Source: Dactylonectria macrodidyma (Eukaryota > Ascomycota > Sordariomycetes > Hypocreales > Nectriaceae). Taken from it: a stretch of 64,000 nucleotides of DNA. The position numbers and the translations under genes are program-made. The stretch is taken from positions 310,001 through 374,000 of the forward strand of contig JAGMUV010000023.1 of NCBI GenBank assembly GCA_020744425.1, in the 5' to 3' direction. Position 1 is the stretch's first letter; every line of letters starts with the position of its first letter. Of this stretch, positions 10,704-21,752 are shown one piece after another. The notes beneath the pieces are model-generated. The model worked only from the letters and a program-made list of their open reading frames with translations. It did no database searches and was not told the DNA's origin.

Positions 10704-11774
10704 AGTGTTGAGTTGATGTAAGCTTGAAAGACTTGTCACTTTGTTTGCCGTAGTTGTCAACGGAAAGAGAATATTTGAGCAGATGAATGGGATTCTTCGA
10801 AATACACCACAACATCAGATGCACTTTTATACTCAAATCGACCTTCCATTTCCGTTTAGCTTACGTGGTGCAATTGGGCGATGGAATTCGGGTGCCTAGA
10901 GTGACGAACACACCACACACTTCAAGGTGGGGGATGGGGTACCAATCGCGATTTGTCACCCAGAACTTTTGTCGGTTGATGTAACGTGTTGTTTTCCTTT
11001 GCTTCTCCGTGGGGTAGATATCCGTGGGGTAAGGGGATCCGTGGGGAGGGACATCTAGCAGGCCACATCTCATCATCAGACGGGCTTGGTCTCGTGTTTT
11101 TGTCTAGTTGTTTGGGTGTGGGTCAAAGCGGTTATCAGGAGATCGTCTGGGTTGGAGTTCCGAGATGCCGAGGCTGAAACCAGTGAACGGTGGCACTTGT
11201 TTTTGATGCTGTGAAGGGTGGAAAGAATCATCCACTATCCATTCCATGTCACGATCCGGAGCACCTAGGCGGATGTCAAACTCTGGCCTCTGTTAGAGAT
11301 CTTGCTGGGTCTTACCCACCTGGGAAGCTTCCGATGCGACATGTCCACGCCGAACCAGCGCTGAGCTTGGTCCGTCGACCAATCTGGCATTCCAAGTTTG
11401 TTGCTTATCGAGATGTATGGTCAGCAAGGTTGGTGTCAAATTGCTGAATAGTTCAGAAGGATAGTATGGTAACGGAGTAACGAACAAATCATGATCCTGC
11501 AGACTACGTCAGACTATGTACAAGTGGCTATTTTGTTTGAGACCTTTTCCATAAAACATCAATAACACTCCAATGCTTTCCATTCAACCAACAGTGTAGA
11601 GAAGTTGCCTCCCAAATTTGGCGTAGTGAAATTTTGTCGGAAACAAGCAAAATTTCTTCTCCTAGCTCAGAGACAAGTAGTAACTTCAAAGTTTCGGGGA
11701 AACAACCAAACAGGGAACACTCTGCTACAATCCTTCCCCATTAATCTCCATCGGTCGTGAGGTCAACTTCGCGA
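10704..11774. other. Intergenic: GNAT promoter and BTB 3' flank
   Basis: About 1.07 kb without a supported gene. It contains the TCCGTGGGG repeats at 11,006-11,046 and otherwise nothing I recognise. Confidence 0.45.
11006..11046. repeat. Three direct TCCGTGGGG repeats
   Basis: The 9-mer TCCGTGGGG occurs at 11006-11014, 11021-11029 and 11038-11046. An AGGGG (stress-response-element-like core, CCCCT on the minus strand) falls between the second and third. The array lies upstream of the GNAT gene and may be a regulator binding array; function is inferred. Confidence 0.45.
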
Positions 11775-12939
11775 TCAGTGGTTAGTGGTATCTAAATCGT
11801 TTAAAGCGCCGCATCTGTGACAGACCATCCTGTAGCAGTGGCCGCCATCGCATTCTTCGATATAAAAACGGCGAGTTGTTTCGCACCAAGAACATGTTTC
11901 ATTTCCCTTCAGTCTGCGTAGGCATTTTTTCAGACCAGCATCGGCTTGGGCACTTGTTGATTTTTGGAGCTGCTGAATGTTTCTGGCGCATTCTTTCAAA
12001 GCCTCGAAGAGAAATTCGTTTTCTGGTTTCAGGTTTTTGAAATTTTTAAGATTTATCAGTTCCAAGATATGAGAACCTGCAATCACAGACAAGGTGTTAC
12101 GGATTTGGCGGTCACCCGTTCGAAGAGCGAGGGCAGCCACGTCCGAGAATGAGCCAGGCAACCAACTGTGTTTGAAGATTGACTCGATGTGCTTATTGGC
12201 AAGCGAAACTAATTCTGGAACGTTGTAATAATTGGCGATGGCGTTCACGCGAACGTGACAAAGGAGGGTTGCCTTCGTGGTTGTCATCGTTCGGCTTGGA
12301 ACGATGGGCTCAGTGTCTGCGATAGACAGGGTTCGGCTTGGAATGGTGAGATCAGTTTCTGAAATAGCCTGGGGAGGTTCAGAGCCTGGTTGTTATTAGC
12401 CTAGTTCGTCAGGGGGCCGGCAAGGCTTTGTTGTCCATTGAGGTTATGCATACCCGCGAGCAGTGGATCGATTGCGTCAGAGTTGCTGAAGCCGTTAGTC
12501 GATCTCAGCATCCTCTTTCGGTGACGAGAGGAGCCATCCGGGTCGCGGCCGAATCGCTGGAGCAGACGAGAGTCGGAAGTGTTCGGACTGTCTTTGGCGG
12601 GAAAAGTCGGGAGCTGAGGGAACTCGACCTGATATTTCCCGAGATAGAAGAAGTCTATCATTCTCTGGACGGTGTCAATGTCGTAAGCATTGGCACTGAG
12701 AGTCCCGGTTGCCGCCTCCTACGCGCCAAGTTAGTCGTGGACGAGGAAGATGGCAAGAAATCACTGGAAATGTTGTTTACCATAAAGTTTCCAGTCAGCG
12801 CAGCGCTCATCACAGGCGACTGCGAGCAAATGACAGCCTTATGAAGGCGAAAGGACTTCTCCTGGCATATGAGGGTGACATCGCTGTATTTTCCCGACTC
12901 TAGAAGGTTTGCCAGGACAGACGGAGAGTGGCTCGCCAT
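11775..12939 (-). CDS. BTB/POZ domain protein
   Basis: Three exons (12939-12781, 12718-12454, 12385-11775) give 344 residues. The N-terminal BTB fold is clear: LESGKYSDVTLIC, FRLHKAVICSQSPV and then VQRMIDFFYLGKY. The later part contains the usual BTB-adjacent helix, CHVRVNAIANYYNVPELVSLANKHI. The C-terminus is Cys/His-rich (CSWCETTRRFYIEEC and HCYRMVCHRCGA), suggesting a small zinc-binding module. Between the two halves lies an in-frame 14-residue tandem duplication around PSRT. Such fungal proteins are thought to be dimerising adaptors, some linking substrates to Cul3 ligases, but no partner can be read here. The start is the ATG of MASHSPSV; the upstream in-frame TTG is not used. Confidence 0.82.
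12289..12372 (-). repeat. 42-bp in-frame tandem duplication in the BTB gene
   Basis: Two 42-bp units (12289-12330 and 12331-12372) share the first 12 bases exactly and most of the remainder. In translation this gives two 14-residue units ending in PSRT. It lies just after the third-exon splice acceptor. Confidence 0.7.
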
Positions 12940-13580
12940 GCCTGTGCGCCGAAGGAAGAACAAAGCGAGCGAGTTAAACTGTGGGAGGCTCTTGAATGGG
13001 GTTTAAAGCGAGAGAAGTTGTCGGAGATGGTGTTGTGGAGGGGAAATGAAGGTGTTGGGAGGAAGAGGTGCAAAAGAGAGAACCGGTGGTGCCCTTGCGT
13101 GTTGTGATAAGACTACGGCTGGATGCCAACTGGCTGCCGGTTGGCTGCCAGTGCGCGGCAGATGGCTCTCGAAAGTGTTTGGCTCTGGAATCCCCAGGCC
13201 CAAGCGCGGCATGAGAAGCGTGGCCGATGCAGAGTCTGGGTTGGAGAGTGTTTCTTGATCAAGGTAGAGGAGGCTTTTGCTATCAAGCTGGGATTCTAGG
13301 TGACAAAATTCAAAGACTTCTGGCCTTTACCAGACCTCAAATATCTTCACTGCTACCCGCACAGCAGTTATAGATAAGCCCACTTCTCATTCCCTAGCAA
13401 TAGTAATCCTAATTAAGATCATGAGATTATATAAATATTAGAGGTGAGGGAACTAAATGAGGGCAATGTTATGTTGATTTGGAGATGACGTTACTGCAGT
13501 TATGCGGGCTATTTCGATGGGCTGTGCAGATAGCCATACTTACTTTACTGCGCGAATAGCAACACTCGTTAATACCCACC
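12940..13580. other. Intergenic: BTB promoter and deoC 3' flank
   Basis: No supported gene. A short AT-rich stretch occurs at about 13,390-13,445. Confidence 0.5.
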
Positions 13581-14357
13581 CTAAACACTCTTGTCGATTG
13601 GGGTAAACTGGACTGTGGTCGGTTGATCCGTGATTCCCCTCGCCACGGCCTCCTTCATGATCGCCACAGTCGCAGTGGCTCCAATCCGCGTGACGCCAAT
13701 GGAGATGACGTGTAGCAAGCCGTCAAGAGTCCGAATGCCGCCAGCCGCCTTGATCTGAACCTCAGGCTTGGAGTGTTTCCGCATCAGCTCCAGGTGAGGG
13801 ATGGTGGCGCCCTTGTACGAATACTGGCCGTTGGCTTGCTTGACAAAGCCGTATCCAGTCGATGTCTTGACGAAGGCGACGCCGACTTCCGAGCAAATCT
13901 CGCACAACTTGATGATATGCTCGTCTTGGAGGTAGTCGTTCTCGAAGATGACTTTCAGAATGGCACCCTCGCTGACAACGGCTTCGTATATCTGGCGGAT
14001 TTCATCGGCAACGTACTCCCACTCTCCACCGAGCACCTTTCCGACATTGACGACCATGTCAATCTCCTTACCGCCCGTCTTCGCGGCTGCAGTCGCCTCA
14101 AAGACCTTGACCTCAGTCGTCGAGTTACCCGCGGGGAAGCCGATGACGGCACATACCAGCACGCCAGAACCCTCTAGCTCCTTCTTGGCCAGGGGGATAG
14201 AGTAGGGCTTGACGCATGCTGTCGCGACTCGGTGCTCTCGCGAGATCTTGAGGCCCTCGAGTATTTCGGCGTCAGTCATGGTAGGATGAAGCAGCGAGTG
14301 GTCAATGGATTTCGCTAACTGCTGTAGCGTGACAGTGACGGTGTTAGTGGTGGCCAT
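13581..14357 (-). CDS. Deoxyribose-phosphate aldolase
   Basis: A single exon encodes 258 residues, the usual DeoC length. The enzyme splits 2-deoxyribose-5-phosphate into glyceraldehyde-3-phosphate and acetaldehyde. Visible family motifs are IDHSLLHPTMT at the start, CVKPYSIPLA, VIGFPAGNST, EIDMVVNVGK, VIFENDYL, the Schiff-base lysine in FVKTSTGYG, and the second lysine in IKAAGGIRT. The start is the ATG of MATTNT; 16 further in-frame codons upstream begin only with GTG. It is probably cytosolic, serving nucleoside salvage or carbon use. The gene lies in a run of minus-strand genes but has its own promoter space. Confidence 0.93.
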   Translation of the reverse strand: MATTNTVTVTLQQLAKSIDHSLLHPTMTDAEILEGLKISREHRVATACVKPYSIPLAKKELEGSGVLVCAVIGFPAGNSTTEVKVFEATAAAKTGGKEIDMVVNVGKVLGGEWEYVADEIRQIYEAVVSEGAILKVIFENDYLQDEHIIKLCEICSEVGVAFVKTSTGYGFVKQANGQYSYKGATIPHLELMRKHSKPEVQIKAAGGIRTLDGLLHVISIGVTRIGATATVAIMKEAVARGITDQPTTVQFTPIDKSV

Positions 14358-14789
14358 GTTGAGTAGATCTGAACTGGTAGTTGGCACGAGAGGCTTCAGA
14401 GACACGTTGTTTCAGACGATATAAAAGGAGATACAGTCGAGATGGTCGGTTTGATTAAACTGATCAAAGTAAATAAAGGTTTATGCTCATTTCAGCCTGA
14501 ACAGTGTCGCCTCATGATTCCAACCCCCTCAGCTGTTCTCCGATTCCTGGCGGCCTTTCCGGATGGAGAAGGTCCGCCCTCAGCCACGAGATCGATGGCC
14601 AGCGGAGTTTGCGACAACTACCAACCAAACTTCTGGGTAGAGCTTGATTCTACCTTTAAGACTATATGTAGAAGTGAATGCAGTCACTTCCATTGATTGG
14701 ATCAATTTAATCAGAGTGAATGCTGCTTCATATTTCAGCCTGACAAGTTCTTCCCACAACCCCCTCACAACTTTAAGAGAGTCATCCCT
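14358..14789. other. Intergenic with a degenerate direct duplication
   Basis: This is the DeoC promoter side and PhyH 3' flank. Two segments, about 14,450-14,535 and 14,694-14,770, share ATTTCAGCCTGA, an AACCCCCTCA block and a TTGATT start in the same order, suggesting an old duplication. No coding frame is supported. Confidence 0.4.
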
Positions 14790-15837
14790 TCAAAAGTCCG
14801 ACGGACCATCCTTGAGCTCAGGTCGCAGTAGAAAAATCGGGTCGACCTGGTCTACGTAGCCGCACGCCGGGTCGCTCAACGAATAGCCCATGAATGCTTG
14901 CGTCGGATGGTCGTACTTGACGGCAGTCTCTCGCGGAACAGCTAGGAACTGGTTCTCTTCTTGGCGGAGAAATCCACGGATGGAAAATGTCGCGTACACG
15001 AGTCGGTGCTCGTCCTTGGTGATGTTGTTGCCGCCGCCGTGATACGCCGATGCGAGCATGATGAAGGCATCGCCCCTGTCCATGTCGGCAAAGATGCAGT
15101 CTTCTACCTTGGGAGGTCCTTGCTTTGATCCCCTGTGGGAAGAAAATTTGTTAAACCGGATCCTTCTTGACTCGAGAAAAGGGAAGACACCTACCACAGA
15201 TGACTGCGGGGGATGAATTGAGTGCCGCCGTTCTCCTTTGTCACCTTACACCCCGCAACGAACAGCCCAACAGCCGTCTCGCGATTGGCATCCCGCTCGT
15301 CGTCCCACTCATCGATCTGCTGGTGGATGTTGTGACTGATGTAATCGTCCCGATGCAGTGGTTGAGCCTTTCCACCAGGCCCGATTCTCATGGCTGTACA
15401 TGAGTGGACGTAGGGCTTGGACACGGACTCCTTTCTCTCGTCCCCCCACCAGAACCAGCTACGTGTGGTGAGGAAGTAGTCGACAACTGCCTGGTAGAGT
15501 GGGTTCATGACTTGGCTCTTGGCAAAGCTGGGGCTGAGTGCAAGCATGGCGGGGGCTCTTTGTGTCTCCCCTTGAAACATGAGTCAGTGTCCCAACTTTC
15601 AAGTCTGTCCGTGTGTAGATGAAGATGTTTACTAGGAAAGAAGCTGCCATTCCATTCAACGTCCGAGTCAAGACGGTCACGGCATTCCGAGAACGTTTGG
15701 TCGAGATCAGCGTCTGAGACGAGGCTCTTGATGAATATGCCGCCATCACGCTTGAGAAGAAAGATGATATCTTCGATTGGCGTATCAGCTGGAACCTTTT
15801 GGACTTCGGGTCCGTATTTGTCTGCGAGGCGAGCCAT
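14790..15837 (-). CDS. Phytanoyl-CoA dioxygenase (PhyH) family oxygenase
   Basis: Three exons (15837-15633, 15570-15195, 15132-14790) give 307 residues. This is a non-heme Fe(II)/2-oxoglutarate oxygenase. The HxD pair is visible in PLHRDDYISH, the distal iron ligand is probably the His in SAYHGGGNN, and the 2-oxoglutarate-binding Arg lies in ATFSIRGFLRQEENQ. The N-terminus (TPIEDIIFLLKRDGGIFIKSLV) is typical of fungal members, which include oxygenases of meroterpenoid and indole-alkaloid pathways. No biosynthetic cluster surrounds it here, so it may be a stand-alone hydroxylase. The substrate is unknown. Confidence 0.88.
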
Positions 15838-16189
15838 GGTAAGGTGGGGCGTCGAGGTCGAAGGACAGTGAATCTGGTGGCAGGGGATGTCTGATTAATG
15901 AGCACAGTTTCTGCGGCTGTGTCTAAATCTCTCTGATCAAGGAATAGAAATTTCGTTTGTACCGCAGAGCAAAAAACCAAACCACCTCCCTCCAACAACA
16001 ATTGAGGTTGTGTGATGACAACCCCACCATGATGCATATGACAGCGGGTTGGAGCTACTTCTGTTTTAGGAAATAGTCCCAACTTCGAACTGATCCACTG
16101 AGGTGCCGACGTGATCCCATATAGAACCCGCTAAACTGGAAGCGCAGTAGCAGGGCGCTTTCCCCCCGACCACCAGAGCTTAGTACAGT
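15838..16189. other. Intergenic: PhyH promoter
   Basis: Non-coding space of about 350 bp between two minus-strand genes. Nothing specific recognised. Confidence 0.5.
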
Positions 16190-16633
16190 CTAAGCTAGAC
16201 TATGCCGTCGTTTGACTCGTTTCCTTTGACATCCACAAACCACGCCGTGACTCCCAACAGCGCCTCGAGGTCCTGGCGGGCCTTGGGGACCGGGGGGTCC
16301 TTGGGGACCCTGAGGTCCTGGAGGACCTGGAGGCGCTGGGGGACCTGGAAGACCTTGAATACGTCGTAAGTTTCTGACACTGGTTTCCAAATTTTCGATC
16401 CTGATCTCCAAGGCGTTGACGGAGCGCCACTCGAGAAACGTGCGAATGGCAGACACGAAGAAAACGGTGATTGTGAACGCGAGCACAAAGATTGAATAAT
16501 TGCCACATTGTCCCTCTTGCGATTCGTGTGGCAGACTTGCTAGGAGTATGCTGGAAGTCTCGTTCAAGCCCCCGAGGTTGAATCCTGATGCCCCTGGATG
16601 ATCGTGGAAGGAGGAATGGTTGTGGCTGTACAT
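16190..16633 (-). CDS. Small membrane-anchored collagen-like protein
   Basis: From the first in-frame ATG the frame encodes 147 residues. The order is: a hydrophilic Ser/His/Gly-rich N-terminus (1-44), one transmembrane helix at about 46-64 ([18 protein letters not shown]), a Leu/Ile-spaced segment at 67-91 that could be a short coiled coil, then a collagen-like Gly-X-Y run at 94-130 with 12 triplets and a single Gly-to-Ala break. After it come Cys133 and Cys135 and a very basic tail. This layout matches membrane collagens, in which a stalk helix nucleates a triple helix. The frame is open further upstream to 16,717 and beyond, with two SQHQR-containing repeats but no ATG, so an upstream exon is possible. 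Collagen-like proteins are rare in fungi; function unknown. Confidence 0.65.
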   Translation of the reverse strand: MYSHNHSSFHDHPGASGFNLGGLNETSSILLASLPHESQEGQCGNYSIFVLAFTITVFFVSAIRTFLEWRSVNALEIRIENLETSVRNLRRIQGLPGPPAPPGPPGPQGPQGPPGPQGPPGPRGAVGSHGVVCGCQRKRVKRRHSLA

Positions 16634-17417
16634 CGTAGCGGAGCGACCTGGGTTTTGTGATCGCTGATGTTGGCTCAAGAAACGGTTTGAGGAACCTTGT
16701 CGCTGATGTTGACTCAAAGATGGTCGAGAAGCCTTGCTATAGTGGGAGGCTAGTCATCGAAGTGCCTCGGCTGATGTGAATAATTGTTGTTCTGGAGAAT
16801 TTTGTTCACGTGGGATCGTGGTTTGATATTTGAGAAATAGCAATGGGGAAGGTAGGTGGTCACTAAGGCGGAACACTGGGTGCCAGCTGCCCCAGCGTGT
16901 TTGCCCGCTGTGCAGCCGGTCTGCACATCTTAAGAAATGAGTCACTAGGTAGGTAGTGATAAACGAGTGCCTCGCGCGCAGCTAAGTGAGAAAGTAGAAA
17001 GATTTTGCCCTTGTTTAAGATTGTTGGACCCGCCGAGTCGAGGTCGGTCGTGATGGAGGCTGGATAGTCTCCAGGGAGAATTGCTGCGGTACATTCGCCA
17101 GCACGGAATTGGCCAGAATTCCATGTTTAGGACTGAGTTGGAAGAGACATGGCAAGTTAAATTTCAAGTGCTCCTTTCAATGCCTTAAATACGAATATTC
17201 TCTCCTCACTAAAAACGCTTGTGGTGGCTGCATCATGAGTCTTGAACGACGGCGCTAGCATGCATCAGGTCCCCACACTCCGCCTTAACATTCACTCCAT
17301 TTCACCTTGGCCACGGAGATTTCCTTCAAACATCTCATACGCGCCAACTCGAGTGCGTCTACTTGCTGCGATATTTCCCATCAGCCGCGCAATTCGGAAC
17401 TACCCAACAGGGAAATA
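16634..17417. other. Divergent intergenic region
   Basis: This lies between the collagen-like gene (-) and the Zn2Cys6 regulator (+). The first 85 bases extend the collagen-like frame without an ATG. Otherwise no feature recognised. Confidence 0.45.
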
Positions 17418-19369
17418 ATGGCAGCGGAAATCACATTGCTCAAGGGCCCAACCGCCCGACGCAAAGGTCAGTCAAGTCGCCGTCACTATGCTGCGGGCTT
17501 CAATTCTTCATCGCCTGTGTCTCCCGCTTGGGAGCTCCAAGGATACGCCCATGAACTCCATTTTACACCGTCAAAATTTAAGGCTCTTGTTCGCTGACGA
17601 CCTTTCTCTCGATCCAGATCCAGCATGCGGTACATGCCGCAAAAAGTGTCGCAAGTGCGACCGCAAGCGACCCATCTGCGACAGATGTCGCACCAAAGGG
17701 CTGCACTGCGAGGGCTACCCGCCGAGATTCGAGTTCTGTGAAATGGTCTCGGTGCCGGAGCAAACAAGCTCCAGCAGGAAGTCAAGACGACGCAGTAATG
17801 CACAATTGCCTTCCAGCTCAATTTTCGTATCCGAAGAGTCACAACCAGGACCTGCGGCAACAGAAGTGTTGAGGGCAGCTTTGACGCATACTTCCTCCCT
17901 CGAAACTTCGTTTTCTCCCACAGATGTCAGTCTGGATGCCACTAGACTGAGTCTCTCCTCGCCACCATCACCAGCGTCACCGTCCCCTTTGGCATCGCCT
18001 ACTCAAGGACCCGCTACCCCTCTCACTGGCATCCCAGATCTCGACCACGATCTACTGACAAATCAAACCCTCATCATCCACTGTGAGCTTCTCTCCGGAT
18101 CTCCGAGATGATACCACTCTAATAGTCTCTAGTTGACCGAAGGCTTAGTAAACACCTCACAATTCATATTGAAGGAACGGAAAATCCCTTCAGGGATCAT
18201 GTACTGCCGCTTGCTTACCAGCATCAGGGCGTATTGCACGCACTGTTGGGCTTCTCAGCGTGCCACATGCACCTGTCTGGAAAAGATGAGAGTCAACATC
18301 TCGTAACGACCGCCCTTCGCTATCGACTCTCAGCCTTGCGCTCTCTCGGTTCATTATTGCTCAAGGAGGAGATGGAAAGACTTTCGAGTTCCGAAGAGGA
18401 ATTCGTGTTGGCCATGGTCCTCTTACTGGTATTTCATGATGTATGGCTCATCTTGATTCTCTGGCATCTACACTCGACTGACACCTAGTGTTCTACGATT
18501 AGATATGCGAAACGGGCATCTCCTCTCACGGAGCTCACTTGACCGGCATCTCATTTCTTTGTACGAGATTGGCTTGTCCTCCCGACTTCTCGACACGATC
18601 TAGGGCGAGCATGTTTTTTATAGCAGCGCTCGCATGGCTAGATATGCTGCGCGGTTTCAGCGGCGCTGAGAAGCTGGCGTACTCTGATGAAGTACGCACA
18701 TGTGTCCGTGACCACGGCAGTCTGAGCCTGCATACACTAGTCGGCTGCCCGCCAGTCATCTTTCACCGTATTGGACAAGTATTGGAAGCTGGCAAGGGAT
18801 ATCTTAAGGGGAGCCTATCGGTGGACCAGTTCCAGCTAATTCTCGACGATGCAGAGAGATTCCTGCGCGGTTGGGATCCCGACGAGGCAATCTACCCCAC
18901 AGGCCATCCAGAATGGAAGCAACTAGCCGAGGCATACCGACATGCTTGTCTTCTTCGTGTGCTTCGTTTCCCTAACGCATTCGTCTTGTCTTGCGATGAC
19001 GAGCGCATCAAGACGTCAGTCGCTGCCATATTAGATGTTTGTGCAGCAGTTCCCCGAGACTCGGTCTTTTACAAACGGCTTCTATTTCCCTTATTCTTAG
19101 CTGGAGCCGATACATCTTCCTCACATCAGATGCACTATACTAGCTGGTGTGTTGGGGAGATCAAGCATGCGACAGGATTTCAGCATCCAGCCATGACCGA
19201 AATGCTTACCAACGTGTGGGAGGAGCGCAAGGCTAACCCGAATGGCTGGGTCAACGTTCCCTGGATGGAATTCGTACGTCACCCAGCTCTGACTCATAGG
19301 TGGCACGCTGACACATTTCAGACTTGTTCCACGCTTCTTAAGTCCCAGCACGCATATCTTTTTTTCTAA
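17418..19369 (+). CDS. Zn2Cys6 transcription factor with fungal_trans_2-like body
   Basis: The best model has five exons: 17418-17466, 17624-18082, 18133-18440, 18503-19273 and 19322-19369. The short first exon (MAAEITLL...TARRK) joins through a GTCAGT donor directly to ACGTC, placing the basic residues where this family has them; an alternative is a start at 17488 or 17551 without that intron. The zinc cluster is complete: CGTCRKKCRKC, then CDRCRTKGLHC. The body (YQHQGVLHALLGFSACH, TGISFL, WEERKANP, then the terminal HAYLFF) is the pattern of PF11951-type fungal regulators. It should act in the nucleus. The downstream sugar O-acetyltransferase, 340 bp away on the same strand, is a natural candidate target but this is inference. 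Confidence 0.86.
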
Positions 19370-19709
19370 TCCACGAGGGGTCAACATGTACAACACAGTA
19401 CGTTACTGTCGGCTCGAAGGGCCGCGTCCCGGTACCATCACGTAAGTGGGCAGTGCGGTAGCGGGACCAGAGTGGGCCGGCGGAGTTTCCGCATCTCTCA
19501 AGAAAGCTGCTGGTGTTACTTCCTTCTTTGGTTTAGTCGCCCGTGTTCCAAGTATGAAAGCCAAACACATAAACTCGACTCCATTGCCAACTGACCGACC
19601 AAGCTGGACTCTTGAGATCTTGTTACTTGGTCTTCTTGCTTCCTTTTTCTGTTAGATATTCAAATTCGATCCTACTACCAACTACTGTCACATTTCCTCC
19701 CACGATACA
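19370..19709. other. Intergenic: promoter of the O-acetyltransferase
   Basis: About 340 bp between two plus-strand genes, with a pyrimidine-rich leader just before the start codon at 19,710. No operator recognised. Confidence 0.5.
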
Positions 19710-20433
19710 ATGGCTACATCAGAAAAGTCGCCCTCTGAGCTGGAGAAATCCGCCAAGCTGGCCCACGTCCCTCGGAGTGACGAGTATGAGAAGATGATTT
19801 CAGGCATGCTGTAAGTTTCCTACCTATCAACTCTGAAACACTTCAACTCACCAAGCTGCGCCAAGGTACAATGCTTTTGTGCCCGAGCTTGAAAACGCTC
19901 GATTCAAGGCCAGAGCCTGGGCGCACAAATACAACCATTACTTCCCCAGTGACCCCAAAGCCACTCCAGTGACCTTGGCAAAGTCGCGGTTGGAGATGCT
20001 CCGCGAGAACATTGGTCATATCGCGGATGAGGAGGCCTTTATTGAGCCACCTTTCAATGTCGACTACGGGTGCAACATCTCCCTCGGCAAGCGATTCTAC
20101 AGCAACTTCCAACTCACCATCCTAGACGTCGCGCTCGTCACTATTGGAGACCGCGTCATGTTTGGCCCTAACGTCATGATTACGACCGCTACCCATGAGG
20201 TCGAAGTAGCCAGCCGAAGGGAAAACATCGAATTCGGGAAGCCGGTGACGATTGGAGATGATTGCTGGATCGGAGGCGCTGTAGTCATTCTGCCTGGCGT
20301 CACCATTGGCGAGGGCTGCACGATTGGAGCTGGCTCGGTCGTGACGAAAGATATACCTGCCTGGAGCGTGGCGGTCGGTTCTCCCGCTCGGGTCATCAAA
20401 AAGGTGACGCCATTAGACAAGGTCGAGGAATAG
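19710..20433 (+). CDS. Maltose/galactoside O-acetyltransferase-like hexapeptide protein
   Basis: Two exons (19710-19810 and 19866-20433, phase 2 intron) give 222 residues, typical for the LacA/Maa/NodL group. The N-terminal maltose-acetyltransferase motif (SDEYEKMISGML) is followed by a left-handed beta-helix of hexapeptide repeats (VTIGDRVMFGPNV, VTIGDDCWIGGAVVILPGVTIGEGCTIGAGSVV). The catalytic His is the one in TTATHEVE, and the VGSPARVIKKV ending is standard. It transfers acetyl from acetyl-CoA to a hydroxyl of a sugar or sugar derivative. No signal peptide is present. It follows the Zn2Cys6 regulator in the same direction. Confidence 0.92.
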
Positions 20434-21633
20434 AGTAGCGATTTAGACACTTGATCTAGCTCGAGAAAATAGACGGCTGGTCATCACCCACATTGTTCTC
20501 TTTCATGTGATGTATGGCTGGGACAGCATGAGCACGCGCCGGATACGACCCTACGAATATCTTTAGATGAGCCAGGCATCCATGCATGGTCTGATGGTAG
20601 GCTCTGACTTCATTGAGAATTCAGTTTGCCAATAGTTCCTGAACATCTGGTGGAATCCCTTTCCTATTCGCCGATTATCCCTCTTTCGCATGTATGAGCT
20701 CCCTGCTGACCATCAGTTTGTGCGACCACACCCGATGTGAGTCGCAACTTGGCCAATAATCACTGAATCATCTCCGACTTCACGCGCCACTTGGGCCTTA
20801 TGATATTATGTTTCGCGAGTCGCTCGTATTGGGCGTCGACTCGACCTGGTCTGTTGAGAATATGAAGGCCCGCCCTGTCGGGGGTTGTAAGAACTAACAA
20901 ATCTTCCACAAACATCACCTTCCAAAATATCGAACTTCTCCACAGTGCTGCTCGATCAAATCCCCTCTTTTCAATTCAAACTATCATCCAAAATCATGGT
21001 AAGCATCCTTCCGATACACGAACCGGAGCTGCTACTAGTTGGCAATCAAGGATCGGGTGGTTTGATCAAGATACAGTCATGTTCACGACCTCTCCGATTA
21101 GGCGAGGTTAGCTAATGAACATCCCAATTCGCTACTATCGTCCCCCCATTAAACCGCATGCCTCTCCATATAAATTCAGACTATGTGGATTGATGGGAAT
21201 AACTCAATTTTGACTTAGGTTATGTGAGGATAGTGATGGCAAAAGTTATAGATAGTTCTGTTTCATATCAAATATGGGATCTACGACAGAATTCTTTGCG
21301 TCAGTCCTAGTAAATCCCAAGCTAAGGACAATGCAAGCTTTTCTCTTATTATGAGAAGGGTCTAATGAGACCTAGCTGCTGCGGCTCGCCTTGGCGAACC
21401 ATTGCAGCACCATAGAGTTTAATAGAATGTGTAAGTAGCGAAGGCCTTACAAATCCTAAAGATATTCTCTGAGACATGATAGAGACCAAAATATAGACTC
21501 TGTTACCAATCGTGATATCAACCTAATCGAACTTCCCTCTTGGGGTCAATACCGATTACCGTCTATTCGGCGACCTCTCACATCAAGATCGCCATTCCCA
21601 CGCTTGTAACTCCAGTCAACGCGGGAGTCGAGC
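20434..21633. other. Intergenic with an orphan gene-start-like segment
   Basis: No gene is supported. Around 20,890-21,010 there is a C/T/A-rich leader ending in an ATG at 20,996 immediately followed by a donor-like GTAAGC; no matching coding exon follows. Downstream sequence to 21,560 is AT-rich. Confidence 0.4.
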
Positions 21634-21752
21634 ACATACGACCATAGCTCTTAGAAAATACGGGATCCCGTCCGCTCTCCCTTAGTCAAGCTGAGAAGCG
21701 GTGAATTAGTACTCGGGTCGGTGACGACCGGGGAATCCTCACTGTTGTATGT
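21634..21752 (+). rRNA. 5S ribosomal RNA, copy 1
   Basis: 119 nt beginning ACATACGACCATAG and ending TGTTGTATGT, the expected complementary ends of ascomycete 5S rRNA (helix I). The internal control region GGGTCGGTGACGACCGGGGAATC is in place and a T run follows for Pol III termination. It differs from copies 2 and 3 only at relative positions 40, 69, 71, 106 and 108. Confidence 0.93.
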
